Positions 1-11,935 of a stretch of DNA of 64,000 nucleotides are shown here, piece by piece. Numbering within the stretch: the stretch's first letter is position 1; every line of letters begins with the position of its first letter. A model generated the notes under the pieces. The model was not told the DNA's origin. It was given only the letters and a program-made list of their open reading frames with translations, and did no database searches. The translations under genes were made by a program, and so were the position numbers. Origin of the DNA: Protula sp. h YS-2021 (lineage: Eukaryota > Annelida > Polychaeta > Sabellida > Serpulidae); NCBI GenBank assembly GCA_949752745.1, contig OX457025.1, positions 93,515,304 through 93,579,303 of the forward strand, in the 5' to 3' direction.

Positions 1-220
1 ACTGTTGAGACTTCTTAAAATAGACTATTATGATTCACCAGACGGATTGCGAAAATGACCACATATCGAACAGGATGCAGACGGTCATTAGTGTTCTTGC
101 TCCTCTGCCCTTTGGTAAATGGACTGAGTTAAAACAGAAGCGAAAAAAGGATGGGGGAGGGGGGGGGGGAGCGTAGGGGGATGAGTGGCGATGCTGGCGG
201 CACTGATGTCCTCGTTTCAG

Positions 221-322
221 TCTCTGTCGATGTTGTTTCACTACTTGATCCAGCCGATCAGTCTGGCGTTCTGCGGACACCTCGGCAAGGTGCAGCTAGC
301 CTCAGCGGCCTTGGCTATCTCC
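221..322 (+). CDS. SLC47A1-like: MATE exon A (first visible)
   Basis: The exon follows acceptor CTCGTTTCAG and ends at donor GTGAGT, phase 0 at both ends. It encodes the first transmembrane region, with the family signature FCGHLGKVQLASAALA. The reading frame stays open upstream to 185, but the AG at 219-220 fits a splice acceptor. Confidence 0.82.
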
Positions 323-2014
323 GTGAGTACTCGTTGTTATTTAAAGATCACAATGTATACAAAGTCTGTCATTTGCTCAAGTAGGTTGATTTTATTGTTT
401 AAAAAAAAAACGGGTACGGAGTTGATACTACAGGAGGCAGGGCAGATTATGAGGTATCTGGCGAGGTAAAATGGGCATCCAGTTTTGAGGCAACTTTTAC
501 GGCCAGGAAAATAGCATCTGGATTTTCATTCCATGCCAGAGTGCTGGGCGCCCTTGCCCTCTCCCCTCCTGTACCCAGTAAACACGCCCTATTGATTGCT
601 ACTATCGATAAATTATTTTTATAAACTGCCTTTCAGTAATGAAACAGAACTTCAGAAAAATTACAGTGTGAAAGGAGGCGTTTTTCGCTCGAAACACCGC
701 ATTTTCTTCCCACCCTCCGCCCCGAAATCACGTGATTTATCCCTTTCCTGTTCCTCTGATGGTCAACTTATCCAAAGGTGAATTATTACTCAAAATAAAA
801 GACCTCTAAATTACTGGGTAATACCGATTGTTCACAGCCTTTTGATACGCAAGGAACGGGCCGATTTATCTAAAATATCTAGTGACCGATATTTGGCTTT
901 TTTTCCTTTTGTTCGAAGGCTACCTCTACGAATTAAGCCAGCCATTGGTGGAAAGCAGTACGCTCTTGCCAGTGACGTCACAATCGTGTCTAATTAGAGG
1001 TGTTATCGAGAATCTAAACCCCCGATTATATTTTGTTCTACAATGTGTTTTCCATTTACTTGAAGGTGATTTACGTGGTGACTGTCAGCGTTGGCCGAGG
1101 CCTGGCATTCGGTGGAGACACTTTCTTCGCTCAAACCTACGGTAGTGCCAATAAGAAGAACGTCGGTGTTTATCTCCAGAAAGGTTTGAATTATAAATGT
1201 ACACAAAATTAAACTACGACCATACAACAGAATAAAGCTAAAAACTGCCATATATAACCAAAATTGATCTCGACATCAAATTCGCCTCCGTCCATCTATC
1301 TGTCGTTTCTTTGCCCTCTCTGGGGTTATAGTCATTGATATGAATGTTAACATTTCACACAGAATTGAAGCATATTTCAGGTCTGATATTTGGAACGCTT
1401 TGGGCACTGCCAGTAATCGCGGTATTGCTGAACACGGAATCTATTTTGTTACTCGTCGGCCAAGAACAACAGATTGCTCACTTCGCGCAGGAATACGCTC
1501 AGCTCTTTTGCCCTGGAGTATTTGCTTATTGCTGGTTGTTTATGCTCATGAGGTATCTTCTATGTCAGGTGAGTTCCGCAATAAATCAGTTCTATCCCCC
1601 ATCCACCACCCACCCAGAGGCCGAAATAACGGTGATCTGTCGATCCGAAATCACCAGTTTTTGATTTGGGCCGGCATTCTTAGAAAAACATCTAAGACAA
1701 CTCAAAAAGTTTTAATTTTGACAACTAAATTTCTTGCCTCTTTTGCTATTTAATGAGGGATAAGTAGTTGATATGTTCAGTCTTCTTGTTTTTCTTTAAA
1801 GCTGCTTATTATAATAGATCACTGTCCGCGATCGGGACAGTAACTGTTAGACAACTATGTCAGTAACTTTTAAGGTGCTGGGCCGGCTCACCAGTGTCGG
1901 TTTCGCGCTTATTTCTAATACCACCAGTACCCCGCCCCCTCCCGCCCGCTGCTTGTTAATAACTGTTTGGAATTATTAAAATAAAAAATATAAATATAAA
2001 AAATAGTAATAGTC

Positions 2015-2078
<64 letters not shown>

Positions 2079-3307
2079 GTTACAATAAAACTGCGGTGTT
2101 AATGCAAGTTATGTTTCAGATTCAGTAGCGTTCATGTTAAGTACATAATTCTGAATACAACTGATAGATTCAAATGAAAAAGGTAATCGGGAGATAAGCA
2201 ATATTCGCACCTCAAATTTTGCAGCAAACTGTAAGCGAAGCGAACCATTTGTGCAATCGCAAGACGCCCCCCCCCCCCTCCGCCCCTCCCTTCTACCCCA
2301 CCTCCCCCCTTCTATACCCCGTTACCGACGGGTGAACGGAACTCGCGCTGAATGTGTGAAGTCGAACCATCATTCTCATTAAGCACTGCATCGTTCGACA
2401 GCTTTTGATAGGCATCGCACCAGGCATTGGATTAACGTCGCGTTGCGGCTGTTTATGGGAGTCAAAGCAAAGTCTATCTGCCGATGTTGTATAGCTGTCG
2501 GGAAAGCGATATTGCAGAGACATCAGGAATATATTAATAGAGAATCGCCATCTATGTAGCGACAATCAAAGTGCGGTTATCCTCTGTGGTTACCATTTCC
2601 GGTGAGCAATGACACAAGGAGGTATTTTTATGAGCACAACCTCTGTATAACGTCGCTTTTTATGTCTCTCCAGCACCGATTTTCCTATCTTTGTGCAACG
2701 CTACAACAAATACGCTGATTAGACGTCGGAAAAGTTGCGTTTTGGTTGCGACCAAAATCATCGCCTAAACAATGCTGCTTGACCAAAATCTGTTCGAAGT
2801 GTGTCAAAGGCGTTAGTTAGACACACCTTGATCTGTGGTCGGGAACAGTCACATCCAAAGTACAGCCAGGATTAATGTTGTGGTTTGGTCGGAGAGACAC
2901 CGCAAGCTGAAATCGACGTTGGATACAAACTGAGAATGTTTACTGGGTTGTGTTTACAGAATCGTGTTATACCGAACCTGGTGATATGTATAGTGAGCTG
3001 CACCGTGAACGCACTGCTGAACTATGGCCTAGTTTATCAGGCAGAAATGGGAATCAAGTAAGAACTGTGAATTCAAGGATTGGAGTTTTTCATATTTAAA
3101 ATACTTAAAAGTGTAAGAATTTTACTTTTTCTTTTGTTTTCCATTTTTTTTATAGTTGAGATTTACAGTAGGTCTATTTTGTAGAAACTGGAAAGATCGA
3201 AGTGTATAAAATTAATCAATAATATGTCAGGGCGTTTGTAGCGGATGTATCCCTGCTCCATGTGGAACGAAAAAAGACTAAACTGACAGGTTTGAATTGA
3301 CAACAGG

Positions 3308-3400
<93 letters not shown>

Positions 3401-6400
3401 AACACCCGCAAAACGTGAGGCCAGCGAAGTGCCAATTCAGCGAGTGGGAAGACCATAAATTTCAAGCAGTGACGACTAAAGTGATCATACTACAGTCATA
3501 TCTAAAATGATGAAATTACAGTCTAATTGAGTATAATTTAAAACTCGCAGTTTTATTCAGTTACGTCACATCAATCTTTTTTAAACGGAGAATGCAATTT
3601 TTTTGTCCTTCACTTCGGCGACATTCGGGATTTTACGGTGCGGTTTTTTTTCAGTGTGGCTGTGTTTTGTTAATTTCATTCCTGGCGGCGAATGTGGAAA
3701 TAGACGTATCCCAGTCTGAAGTACCCACCTACTTTCTAAAAAGAACACTTTCTAAAAAAAAATAAAATAAACAATGGGCTACAACTAGAGGGAGAGGCTG
3801 CATCATTAGTAACTGAAATATTGGCAGTTCCTTGTATATTGTTTTATTGTAGAGGTTCGGCGATAGCGCTCATGATGACGTATTACCTGGTTCTCATTCA
3901 ACTTATCGCATACATATGGGGCAGCGGTTTGTATCGGGAAACCTGGGACGGTACGTCAAAGAAATAGGCCCACGTCTTATCATTTAAATCTATGCCCAAA
4001 TACACACAACTACGACGTACCCAGTCGAAGGCACAGTATTACTTTACAACCAGTGGAACAAAGATAGTCTTTTCATCGCAGTTTCTACAATAAAGGCGTA
4101 GCCGGTGTTTTTTTTTTTTTTGTTTTTTTTTTTACTTTTAGATTTCGAACACACGGGCGGCAGGTCGATTTCATTTTCTTACTATAAATTTTCACACCCG
4201 GCTGGGTTACTTCTGTTATTTTATTTTTATTTATGCCTATATAAGAGTTTAGTTACCCGATCAGGCAATGAAAAACCACGCTCACTTTTTCCTCGCTTAA
4301 ACTCTTAACGTTAGTGACTCCTTCCCTCCCTTCACCTGAAAAAAAAAAATAAAGTGAAATATTAAGCATAATAATAATAAATAAATGATAAAAAAATAAA
4401 TAAAGGTTATTTGCCTCTTGATTTACTTTCACCCCCTTGGGTATTTTCATTTATTCATGTATTCACAGGTTGGAGCTGGCAGTGCCTGGATGGCTGGGGA
4501 GAGTTCTGCCGCGTCACTTCCTTTAGCGTGGCCATGACCTTTGTGTTGTGGATATGCACCGAAGTGGGCACGTTTCTGGGCGGCATGCTCAACGCCCGAG
4601 AACTCAGCGCCTTCTCTATGTCCTTCCAGGTGGAAGGCTTTGCCTGGATGGTAACTGTTATATATTTATTTTATTTATTTATTTTATTGGATGTTTGATC
4701 GGAATGTGACTGCTCACAAACGTTTGCCGTTACGTGTACACTGCTCGAGGGAAATCAGCTCATTTAGCAAAATTACTCAAGCAATTGTTTTAATGAAAAA
4801 GTAAAATTTGTTAATTAACTTTTAAAAGTTCTGTTTACTAAATGAGCAGTAAACGAAATCAGTTAACTTTTGTGAATATGGCCACAGGCATAAAAACATA
4901 ACATAAGTAATCTATCAGATTCCAAACTGCATGTAACTGCGTCTTAGAGAAGGGAATTCTGACAATTCTCATATAGTAGATTGTATACTTGTTTTATTTA
5001 CTGTATTGTGTAGGTTCCCCTAGGACTTGGAGGGGCGTGTACAGCAAGGATCGGGCAGTTCCTTGGTGCTAATCAGCCACTGGGTGCTAGGATGGCGGCG
5101 CGAGTAGCTCTGACCACTGCTAGTAAGCCTTCACCTAACTCATCTTCTTTACTCGCAGTTCCTTGGTGCTAAGCAGCCATTAGGTGCTAGGGCGGCGGCG
5201 CGAGTAGCCCTGACCACTGCTAGTAAGCCTTCACCTAACTCGCCTTCTTTACTCGAAGCTCCTTGGTGCTAATCGCCCATTGGATGCTAGGGCGGCGGCG
5301 CGAGTAGCCCTGACCACTGCTAGTAAGCCTTGACCTAACTCACCTTCTTTACTCGCAGTTCCTTGGTGCTAATCAGCCATTGGGTGCTAGGGCGGCGGCG
5401 CGAGTAGCCCTGACCACTGCTAGTAAGCCTTGACCTAACTCACCTTCTTTACTCGCAGTTCCTTGGTGCTAATCAGCCATTGGGTGCTAGGGCGGCGGCG
5501 CGAGTAGCCCTGACCACTGCTAGTAAGCCTTAACCCAACTCACCTTCTTTACTCACAGTTCCTTGGTGCTAATCAGCCACTGGGTGCTAGGGCGGCGGCG
5601 CGAGTAGCCCTGACCACTGCTAGTAAGCCTTCACCTAACTCGCCTTCTTTACTCGCAGCTCCTTGGTGCTAATCGCCCATTGGGTGCTAGGGTGGCGGCG
5701 CGAGTAGCTCTGACCACTGCTAGTAAGCCTTGACATAACTCTATCTTCTTTGCTTATCTTCTTTACATATCAGGAATATTATTGGTGTGGGATTTATTTA
5801 TATCAACAGCTTCGCACTTATTTAAGTCAACTTCTTTACTTTGGTTTTCATGAAACTCGTAAACCCGACATTACGTGAATTACTTCATGACCATGACCTC
5901 GAGTTTCGAGGCACGTTTTAGATATAGCGTTGAACTGAAGCTCTAACCAGCGTGATTTACGCTTCTCGAAAACGGTTGGAGAATCTACTGTTCTAACTTA
6001 ATTTCCAACTCCAGTCACTGAAGGATGTAATGATAAGTAATCCAAGTATGAAATCTTTAGATAATACCACTGAAAGCCTCGCAACATTTGCCGTATCCCA
6101 GGGTATTCACATGTCGTATCCCAGGCTATTCATATGTCGTATCCCAGGCTATTCATATGCCGTATCCCAGGGTATTAACATGTCGTATCCCAGGCTATTC
6201 ATATGTCGTATCCCAGGCTATTCATATGCCGTATCCCAGGGTATTCACATGTCGTATCCCAGGCTATTCATATGTCGTATCCCAGGCTATTCATATGCCG
6301 TATCCCAGGGTATTCACATGTCGTATCCCAGGCTATTCATATGCCGTATCCAGAGTAATCATATGCCGTATCCAGGGTAATCATATGCCGTGTCCCACGC

Positions 6401-9400
6401 TATTCATATGCCGTATGCCAAGGTATTCACATGCCGTATGTCAGGGCATCCACACCAACTTCAGTCATATATTGGTCTTTAGGCACTGAGCGATTTCGCT
6501 CCAGTTGCGTTTGTTTTTGCAAAATGCATAATTTTGTACACACCCACCCATTACTGCCAGCAACTTGTATTCTACTCCAGCTTATTTCAATATAAACTAG
6601 ATTGTCTGAATACTTTAAGTCAAGAATAGTAGGGTTTTACAAAGCAATAATAACCTATGGAGGTTATTAGCGGGGTGGGGGCACTTGGTATGAAATGTGT
6701 TACCATGCGTATTCAAACAGAAAAAAAAAACGCGAAGAAAGGGGGTAATTTTGACGCGGTTTTTGTGGGCTTAAGCCATTTAAACCATTAATAATTAAAC
6801 CACTTGCGAAGAAAACATTGAACATAATTAATTTTTTACGAGCCTGCACATCGCTGATTTTTGCTGCATTCGCTTCTTTGGCCTGATTTTTTCATCGATT
6901 CCGTGGGCATTGAGAAGGATTGGACGCTTCCAGGCAATCCTTTTTATCTAAACCCGTTATTTTTTTTTTACCCAGTAAACTTTACATCAAGAGTTGCCGA
7001 AAAGAGAAAGACGATGTCGATATCCTATCTCCGTCTAAGGCATCTCTGAGATACAGGCGAAGTTGAGGGCGGCGATGGGGGAGGGGGGCACTTAGTATGA
7101 GTTGTGTTACCATGCGTGTACAAAGAAAATGCGGAGAAAGGAGAGGTGCGGGCCGAGGGGGGGGGGGGGGGTAATTTTGACGCCAGACGTGGGGTCCCCG
7201 AGGAAACTGAAGGCATTAACCGAAAAACTAATGTCTAAAGATTACAATGTAAATACAAATGCGCCTTTTCACATGTCAGTATCAGCATCAGTTCTAGTTA
7301 TTTTCAAATATTCAACATGTTGTATACATTAGCCACCACCTGACTCCATTTTTGATGAGTGAATAACTGCAGTCTCTACCTCTGAATGAGCTATAATGCG
7401 GTCATTAGTGGCGGGATAGGAGCTTTTTACCATGCAGCTAATGGACTCTTGTTTCTATGCGTTGACGTCACAACCATGGTTTAAGCTGTAGCTCGCCCCC
7501 ACCCCTGCTCAAGACACCATCGCTTGTTTGTTTTGGATAATCTTCGCCTATCTTTATTCACATGAAGTTGTTGTTCTTTAATTGCTATCTAAACATAAAC
7601 ATAAACACCTTCAACATTCCTACCAAACTTACTCTGAAAGAAAAGTAAGTGTTAGGATATTACTGACAGCGAGAATTATATAAATATCCTTCCGCGTTTT
7701 GAAGGGGTGTATAATATAATACCGTGAAAAATATTGTATACAGAAAACTTCATTTATTTTATTCATATATTTTCTAATGCTGGTCAGAAATGATTAAATA
7801 ATAAAGTTTACATGATTTAATTTTATGCTTTTTTTTAAATTTCAGTAATCATTTCTCTAGTTATTGCCAGCGGAACTTATTTGTGTCGTCACCTCATTCC
7901 GCGGATCTTCACTGATAACAAGTAAGAGCACGTGATGTAGTGCGCGTGAACTGGCACATATATGCAGTAGTGCAGGTTAAGTGTAAATCACTAAACGTTG
8001 TAATGTTCAATTTCTACGCGGGTGACACGCAACTGGATATTGGTTTTGACCCGAAACGGAACTCAAATGAGAGTTTAGATAGTTTACAGCAGGTTATTGT
8101 AACCCTTAAACGGTGAATGTGCGCAAGTTCTCTCAAACTGAACGAGGACAAAACGGAGCTGATTTTAATTCGGTCGAAGCATAACCTCACAAACCTCTCA
8201 TCAATAGGTATCACTGTTGGTTCCAGTATTGTCACATCGTCATCTCGTGTGAAAAATCTCGGTTCCATCTTCGGTAACCATGTATAAATTTATTAACCTT
8301 AAAGTGAGTTCATGCCTATTTTATGGGAACAGGCCCAACCCCTCCCCCCCCCGACCGAAACCCCCCGGCCCTAACCACCCCCGTCAACCCCCCCAACTAA
8401 TACCCCCCGGCGGCCTAACCCCCCCCCCCCGACCCAAAACCCCCCGGTTCTCTGGTCTATTTTATATTTTGTAATTGCGATGCATGCACGTTGTTAATTA
8501 CATTTCAATTGCCCATTGAAGAGACCACACGGCGTTTAAAATTGTAATTTCCGAACCACTCAAGGAATTGATCATCACTGTAAAAGAAACTTCATACATC
8601 CATTGATGATAGCACTCATGTTTTGAAATTGCAATTGCTCTTACGCTTGATGAGTATGCACACATTAAAAATTGCAATTCATATGCCGGTTGCGAGATCA
8701 ATCGAGTTTACAAATTACAATTTCTTTTGCGATAGATGTGACTTATATCCATTGTGATTCACTTGAATGGGTAATTTAGTGACCCAGATTGCTGTAAAAA
8801 ATCATGCTACCATCATGGAATACATCACATCTGCGAAAGGGAATCCAAAGATATTGTACCAAGGGCATTTGTACGTAAAGTAAAAAAATCTAGCAAATGG
8901 CTATATTTCATACGAGTGCGAAAAGAGGCGCCAGAACAAATTATCATTAGACATTTTCTTTGAGAACGGGGGGGGGGGGGGAGTGGTTTGGGTCGGGGGG
9001 TTTAGGCCACCGGGGGGTTTTAGTCGGGGGGGTTTGACGTGGGGGTTAGGGCCGGGGAGGTTTCGGTCGGGGGGGGGGGGTTGGGCCTAGACTCCTATTT
9101 TATCTGCGAAATATAGCAAGGATAAAACAATATCTGACGCTTGAAGCTACCAAACTACTCGCCCACTCTTATGTCATTTCCAGACTCGATTATTCTAATT
9201 CAGTTTTATCAAGTATCAACAAATGTCAAATACGCAAACTCCAGCTGGTTCAAAATGTTGCTGCATACCTTATTTTTGGACAGAAGAGATACGATCATAT
9301 AACGCCAATATTGTTGCAACTTCATTGGCTTCCCATTGAACAAAATCTTTTTTAAAAAATTAATATTTGTGTTTGACAGTATATCAGGTAACGCACCACA

Positions 9401-11297
9401 GCATTTATCGGATCTGGTCACTCTTTATCGTACCCCTCGTGCCTTGAGATCTGAGGGTCAAAAACTGCTCAAAGATTAGGTGATAGGACATTCGTAAATT
9501 TTGCGCGAACGATTTGGAATTCATTACCTTTTAGTATTAAGAACAGTTGTAATATTTTTTGTTTTGAAAAATAGCTTAAGATGTATCTTTTTAGAGTTGC
9601 ATATCTTAATATCTGATTTTAGTCTATTTTGTATTATGTATGATTACATGCATGTTTTTTTTTTGTATTATTGCAACATTGTTATCAAGATGAAGCGCTC
9701 TATTAATATATTAAATAATAATCATTTTCTATAACGGCCAGCGCAATGAGAGATGGCATATGATGTTTTAATCACACTGATGCTTTTTTTAGTTTTTTTT
9801 TTTTGTTTTTTTTTTTTTTTTTGTTTGTTTTTGTTTTCTTTTTTACTTTTATCCCGTTATCACATTTATCTTTGTAGAGATCTGATTGATTTTACAGCAG
9901 GTATTTTACAAATCACTGCCATCTTCCTGCTTCTGGAGGGGTTTGGGGTAAGTATTCGGTCGCAAAGTAAAAAAAAAAAAAAAAACTATTCGAGCAGTGC
10001 CCAGTTTGTTACGCATAGATCTATTGCTGACACCATCAGACCGCATCATACTAACGATATCATACCGCACATTGCCAAACTACATACTATTTCACCTGTA
10101 AGGGATGGGCGGGGGGGGGGGGGGAGGGGGGAGGATGGTGGTGTTGCTAAGAAGTCACGTTTTCTCACGCCATTTAACCAAGATGGGTTTATCGCACCCC
10201 GCCCTCCTCCTCCCCCCCCCCACCACACCCCTCGATACTCTTCTAACTCGAGAAAGATCAAACGGTCAATGCAGCAACGTAAACCGATATGGGACAGATT
10301 TTTCAGTGCAAACGAGCCAAGACAGGACAGGGTTTTGTGTATTCCCTTTGATGCCACCCATATGGTTGTTTCAGGGCGTGTCGGTTGGCATCGTCCGCGG
10401 CGTAGGTCGTCAAGGTTTCGGGACAATCGTCATGGTTGTCAGCTACTTCGTGTTTGCCTGGCCTGTCGGTATACCGCTCATGTTTGCCACGTCACTGGGG
10501 CTGTACGGTCTGTGGTGGGGCTTTGTGCTCGGTGCTGGCGTGCAAGATATCAGCTTTGGCCTCTTCGCGGCGACGCTGAGCTGGGAAAAAGAGGCCGCTA
10601 AAGTAAGCAGCGTAACTATACATCACAGCTATACGTGTGACGCGTAACTACACGTCACACGTGCCAGGTAGCACGCGTAGGTGTACGTCACACACGTCAG
10701 CAAACGTAGCTAGACGTCACACACGCCATTTTAGTAATTAAACTGACTGTACGTCATACGCCAGGTAGCAAGCGTAACTGTACGTCACACATGCCATGTA
10801 ACAAACGTAACTGTCTGTCGTACACGCCAGGTAACAAACATCACTATACGTCGCATACACCAGGTACCAAAACGTAACTGTACATTACATGCCATGTAAC
10901 TGTATGTCTACAAGCCAGGTAACAAATATAACTGTTCGGTGCCTCACACACGCCAGGTACCGAAAGCAAGTGTACGTTACACATGCTATGTAACAAACGT
11001 AACTGTATGCTGTACACGCCAGGTAACAAATATAACTATACGTGACACACGTCAGGTAACAAATATAACTACATCACACACCATGGTAGCAAACGTAACT
11101 GTACGTCACATACTCCAGATATCCAACGTCAGGCAAGGTATTATGTCGCACACAGCGTGAACGCGAGCTTTTGCGTTACAGGCACAAGTCCGCGCGGGAG
11201 TCACAGAGAGCGGTGCTGATGGTCACATACAGGAGTGCCCCGGTCCTGCCGCGGAACCAGACGAACACACAAGTAAGTCTCTGTCTCTGTCTCTCTC

Positions 11298-11345
<48 letters not shown>

Positions 11346-11874
11346 GATCAATCGATCGATCGATTTCATGGTGTGATATACTGAAATCGATTTGAATTAT
11401 TCTTTCGTGTGGGATCGTCCACGAGGAGCACGTAATAAATTTAAGTGCATCAAAGTTTATTTTTAGTTTTCTTATAAATTTGAATTAATTTTAGCAGATT
11501 TTAACACCGTGAAGTCATGCGAACGTTTATGTGAATGGTTTATTTTACCAGGCTTACTGCGGACACCAGTCTCAGGTTCAATTAACACAACAACAGCTGG
11601 ACAGGTGATATTTGAAGAGCCCCATGCTAGGCGTAAACTCGTGGCGCGTCGCCTCTTTATATGCATACTTATGCTCTGTGTGTTAGCTCTTGGTGTTCTG
11701 ACTCGACTTTACGTCACCGTTAATCCAAAATGGACGTCACTGTGCACAGAAAATAACGGGCGTAATGTTATATATGTACAAACATATACTAATAGTTCAA
11801 GGTTACCCAACTGCACAGATTCTAGCAGCCTGCTCAGTATTACTGCGAGTTTGCCTCAGGCTTTATTGTTTTAG
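221..11874 (+). CDS. SLC47A1-like: MATE-family multidrug/toxin extrusion transporter (SLC47A-like), 12 exons, 5' end outside window
   Basis: Integral membrane antiporter of the MATE/SLC47 family, expected to exchange protons for organic cations or xenobiotics at the plasma membrane. Exons at 221-322, 1066-1183, 1381-1568, 2960-3057, 3853-3950, 4469-4650, 5014-5122, 7846-7921, 9878-9947, 10375-10602, 11182-11272 and 11552-11874 all have GT-AG borders and compatible phases. Together they give 1683 nt, 560 residues plus a stop. Family hallmarks are the early FCGHLGKVQLASAALA segment, AQTYGSANKKNVGVYLQK, an EVGTFLGGM helix and VSVGIVRGVGRQGFGTIV. The last exon adds a hydrophobic helix, as in the thirteenth helix of animal MATE proteins. 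The start codon must lie in an exon left of the window. A retroelement and foldback elements sit in its introns. Family assignment is secure; orthology to a particular SLC47 member is not. Confidence 0.9.
1066..1183 (+). CDS. SLC47A1-like: MATE exon B
   Basis: It starts after CTTGAAG in phase 0 and ends in phase 1 before GTTTGA. It encodes VSVGRGLAFGGDTFFAQ and the conserved loop TYGSANKKNVGVYLQK. Confidence 0.85.
1381..1568 (+). CDS. SLC47A1-like: MATE exon C
   Basis: It is bounded by acceptor CATATTTCAG and donor GTGAGT. It encodes LWALPVIAVLLNTESILLLV and the FCPGVFAYCWLFMLMRYLLCQ helix, typical of transmembrane segments 3-4 of MATE. Confidence 0.88.
1569..2959 (+). other. MATE intron: AAT microsatellite and a dispersed-repeat block
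   Basis: No gene was seen. An (AAT)n tract lies at about 2018-2079 and C-rich runs at about 2270-2310. From about 2720 to 2935 the sequence resembles the block at about 25,560-25,750, sharing variants of TTAATGTTGTGGTTTGGTCGG, so a dispersed repeat family is likely. Confidence 0.5.
2960..3057 (+). CDS. SLC47A1-like: MATE exon D
   Basis: Acceptor TGTTTACAG, donor GTAAGA, leaving phase 2. It encodes NRVIPNLVICIVSCTVNALL and NYGLVYQAEMGIK, matching the helix before the central loop in MATE proteins. It is too short to stand out as an ORF and was found by splice-phase continuity. Confidence 0.8.
3311..3399. repeat. (TA)n microsatellite
   Basis: About 90 bp of pure alternating TA inside a MATE intron. 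Any reading frames through it are artefacts. Confidence 0.95.
3853..3950 (+). CDS. SLC47A1-like: MATE exon E
   Basis: Acceptor TTTTATTGTAG, donor GTACGT. It completes the split lysine codon and encodes GSAIALMMTYYLVLIQLIAY followed by the WGSGLYRETW loop. It leaves phase 1. Confidence 0.82.
4469..4650 (+). CDS. SLC47A1-like: MATE exon F
   Basis: Acceptor GTATTCACAG, donor GTAACT, ending in phase 0. It encodes the conserved second-half entry: CLDGWGEFCRV, then the helix WICTEVGTFLGGM and a helix beginning LSAFSMSFQVEGFAWM. Confidence 0.88.
5014..5122 (+). CDS. SLC47A1-like: MATE exon G, parent of the 100-bp array
   Basis: Acceptor TATTGTGTAG, donor GTAAGC. It encodes VPLGLGGACTARIGQ and FLGANQPLGARMAARVALTT. 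The 64 nt from 5059 to 5122 plus the next 36 intronic nt are the first unit of a seven-copy tandem array. Confidence 0.85.
5059..5755 (+). repeat. Seven-copy 100-bp tandem array duplicating an exon 3' half with its splice sites
   Basis: Copies start at 5059, 5159, 5259, 5359, 5459, 5559 and 5659, an exact 100-bp period. Each has 64 nt of exon-like sequence (TTCCTTGGTGCTAA...), a conserved GTAAG donor and a 36-nt pyrimidine-rich stretch ending in AG. The first copy is the real end of MATE exon G. Every copy is stop-free in the coding frame if spliced straight from exon F. Two copies in a row would place TAA in frame, so at most one could be used productively. Confidence 0.9.
6091..6445 (+). 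repeat. 23-bp minisatellite, about 15 copies
   Basis: The unit GTATCCCAGGCTATTCATAT plus GTC/GCC repeats with small substitutions. Two overlapping ORFs cross it because the unit lacks stops in some frames. It lies in the MATE intron 5123-7845, which otherwise shows only A-runs and G-runs. Confidence 0.92.
7846..7921 (+). CDS. SLC47A1-like: MATE exon H
   Basis: Acceptor TTAAATTTCAG, donor GTAAGA. It encodes IIISLVIASGTYLCRHLIPR followed by IFTDN, matching the MATE helix that ends in IFT-D. Phases 1 in and 2 out join exons G and I exactly. Confidence 0.8.
7997..9612 (+). mobile_element. Decayed CR1/L2-type non-LTR retrotransposon 3' fragment, interrupted
   Basis: Reverse transcriptase remnants lie on the plus strand in several frames. 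The catalytic box is degenerate (FYAGDTQL in place of YADDTQL), followed by LNEDKTELILIRSKHNL. After an interruption the 3' part follows: YDHITPILLQLHWLPIEQ and TIWNSLPFSI, the usual C-terminal region of this class. Internal stops show it is dead. A foldback element at 8325-9093 splits it, so the retroelement is the older insertion. It lies in MATE introns, with exon H upstream and exon I downstream. Confidence 0.75.
8325..9093. mobile_element. Foldback/MITE-like element with G/C-run inverted repeats
   Basis: Inverted arms of about 130 bp, built from runs such as CCCCCCGGCCCTAACC, lie at about 8325-8455 and 8965-9093. They are separated by about 500 bp without a gene. A 10-bp direct repeat, CCTATTTTAT, flanks it at 8315-8324 and 9094-9103, the signature of a target-site duplication. 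Removing the element rejoins the host retroelement frame. Confidence 0.72.
9878..9947 (+). CDS. SLC47A1-like: MATE exon I
   Basis: Acceptor ATCTTTGTAG, donor GTAAGT. It encodes DLIDFTAGILQITAIFLLLE and GFG, the segment before the conserved VSVGIVRGVGRQ motif. Confidence 0.8.
10375..10602 (+). CDS. SLC47A1-like: MATE exon J
   Basis: Acceptor TTGTTTCAG, donor GTAAGC, phase 0 on both sides. It carries the diagnostic GVSVGIVRGVGRQGFGTIV segment and two further helices, including YFVFAWPVGIPLMF and GLYGLWWGFVLGAGVQD. Confidence 0.92.
10603..11150. repeat. Degenerate ~35-bp minisatellite filling a MATE intron
   Basis: Variants of CGTAACTGTACGTCACAC followed by GCCAGGTAACAAA recur about 15 times, starting directly after the exon J donor. 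The copies are diverged and their lengths vary. Confidence 0.8.
11182..11272 (+). CDS. SLC47A1-like: MATE exon K
   Basis: Acceptor TTGCGTTACAG, donor GTAAGT. It encodes a polar, acidic cytoplasmic linker starting AQVRAGVTESGADGH, the variable loop before the last helix of animal MATE proteins. Support is splice phase and position rather than sequence conservation. Confidence 0.7.
11278..11366. repeat. CT/GTCT/GATC microsatellite
   Basis: Successive runs of CTGT, CT and ATCG repeats lie just after the exon K donor. Confidence 0.9.
11552..11874 (+). CDS. SLC47A1-like: MATE terminal exon L
   Basis: Acceptor TATTTTACCAG; the frame ends at TAG 11872-11874. After a basic stretch (ARRKLVARR) comes a hydrophobic helix, LFICILMLCVLALGVLTRLY, then a short hydrophilic tail. 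The helix fits the extra C-terminal segment of animal SLC47 proteins. Confidence 0.78.
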
Positions 11875-11935
11875 TAATTCCTTCCTCTAACCTGATGGTC
11901 GCTGGTTGAGTTTAATGAAAATATTGTGTTCATAT

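Noticed and set aside
6091..6445. CRISPR-like array of short repeats
   Set aside because: Units follow one another with no spacers, in a eukaryotic intron; it is a minisatellite. The same holds for 10,603-11,150.
6030..6489. Two overlapping long ORFs with repeated peptide units
   Set aside because: They are translations of the 23-bp minisatellite and change frame with it; no start context or protein family.
9753..10601. 282-codon ORF
   Set aside because: It runs through a poly-T tract, intron and G-run and overlaps MATE exons I and J in the wrong frame; the splice-supported exons explain the region.
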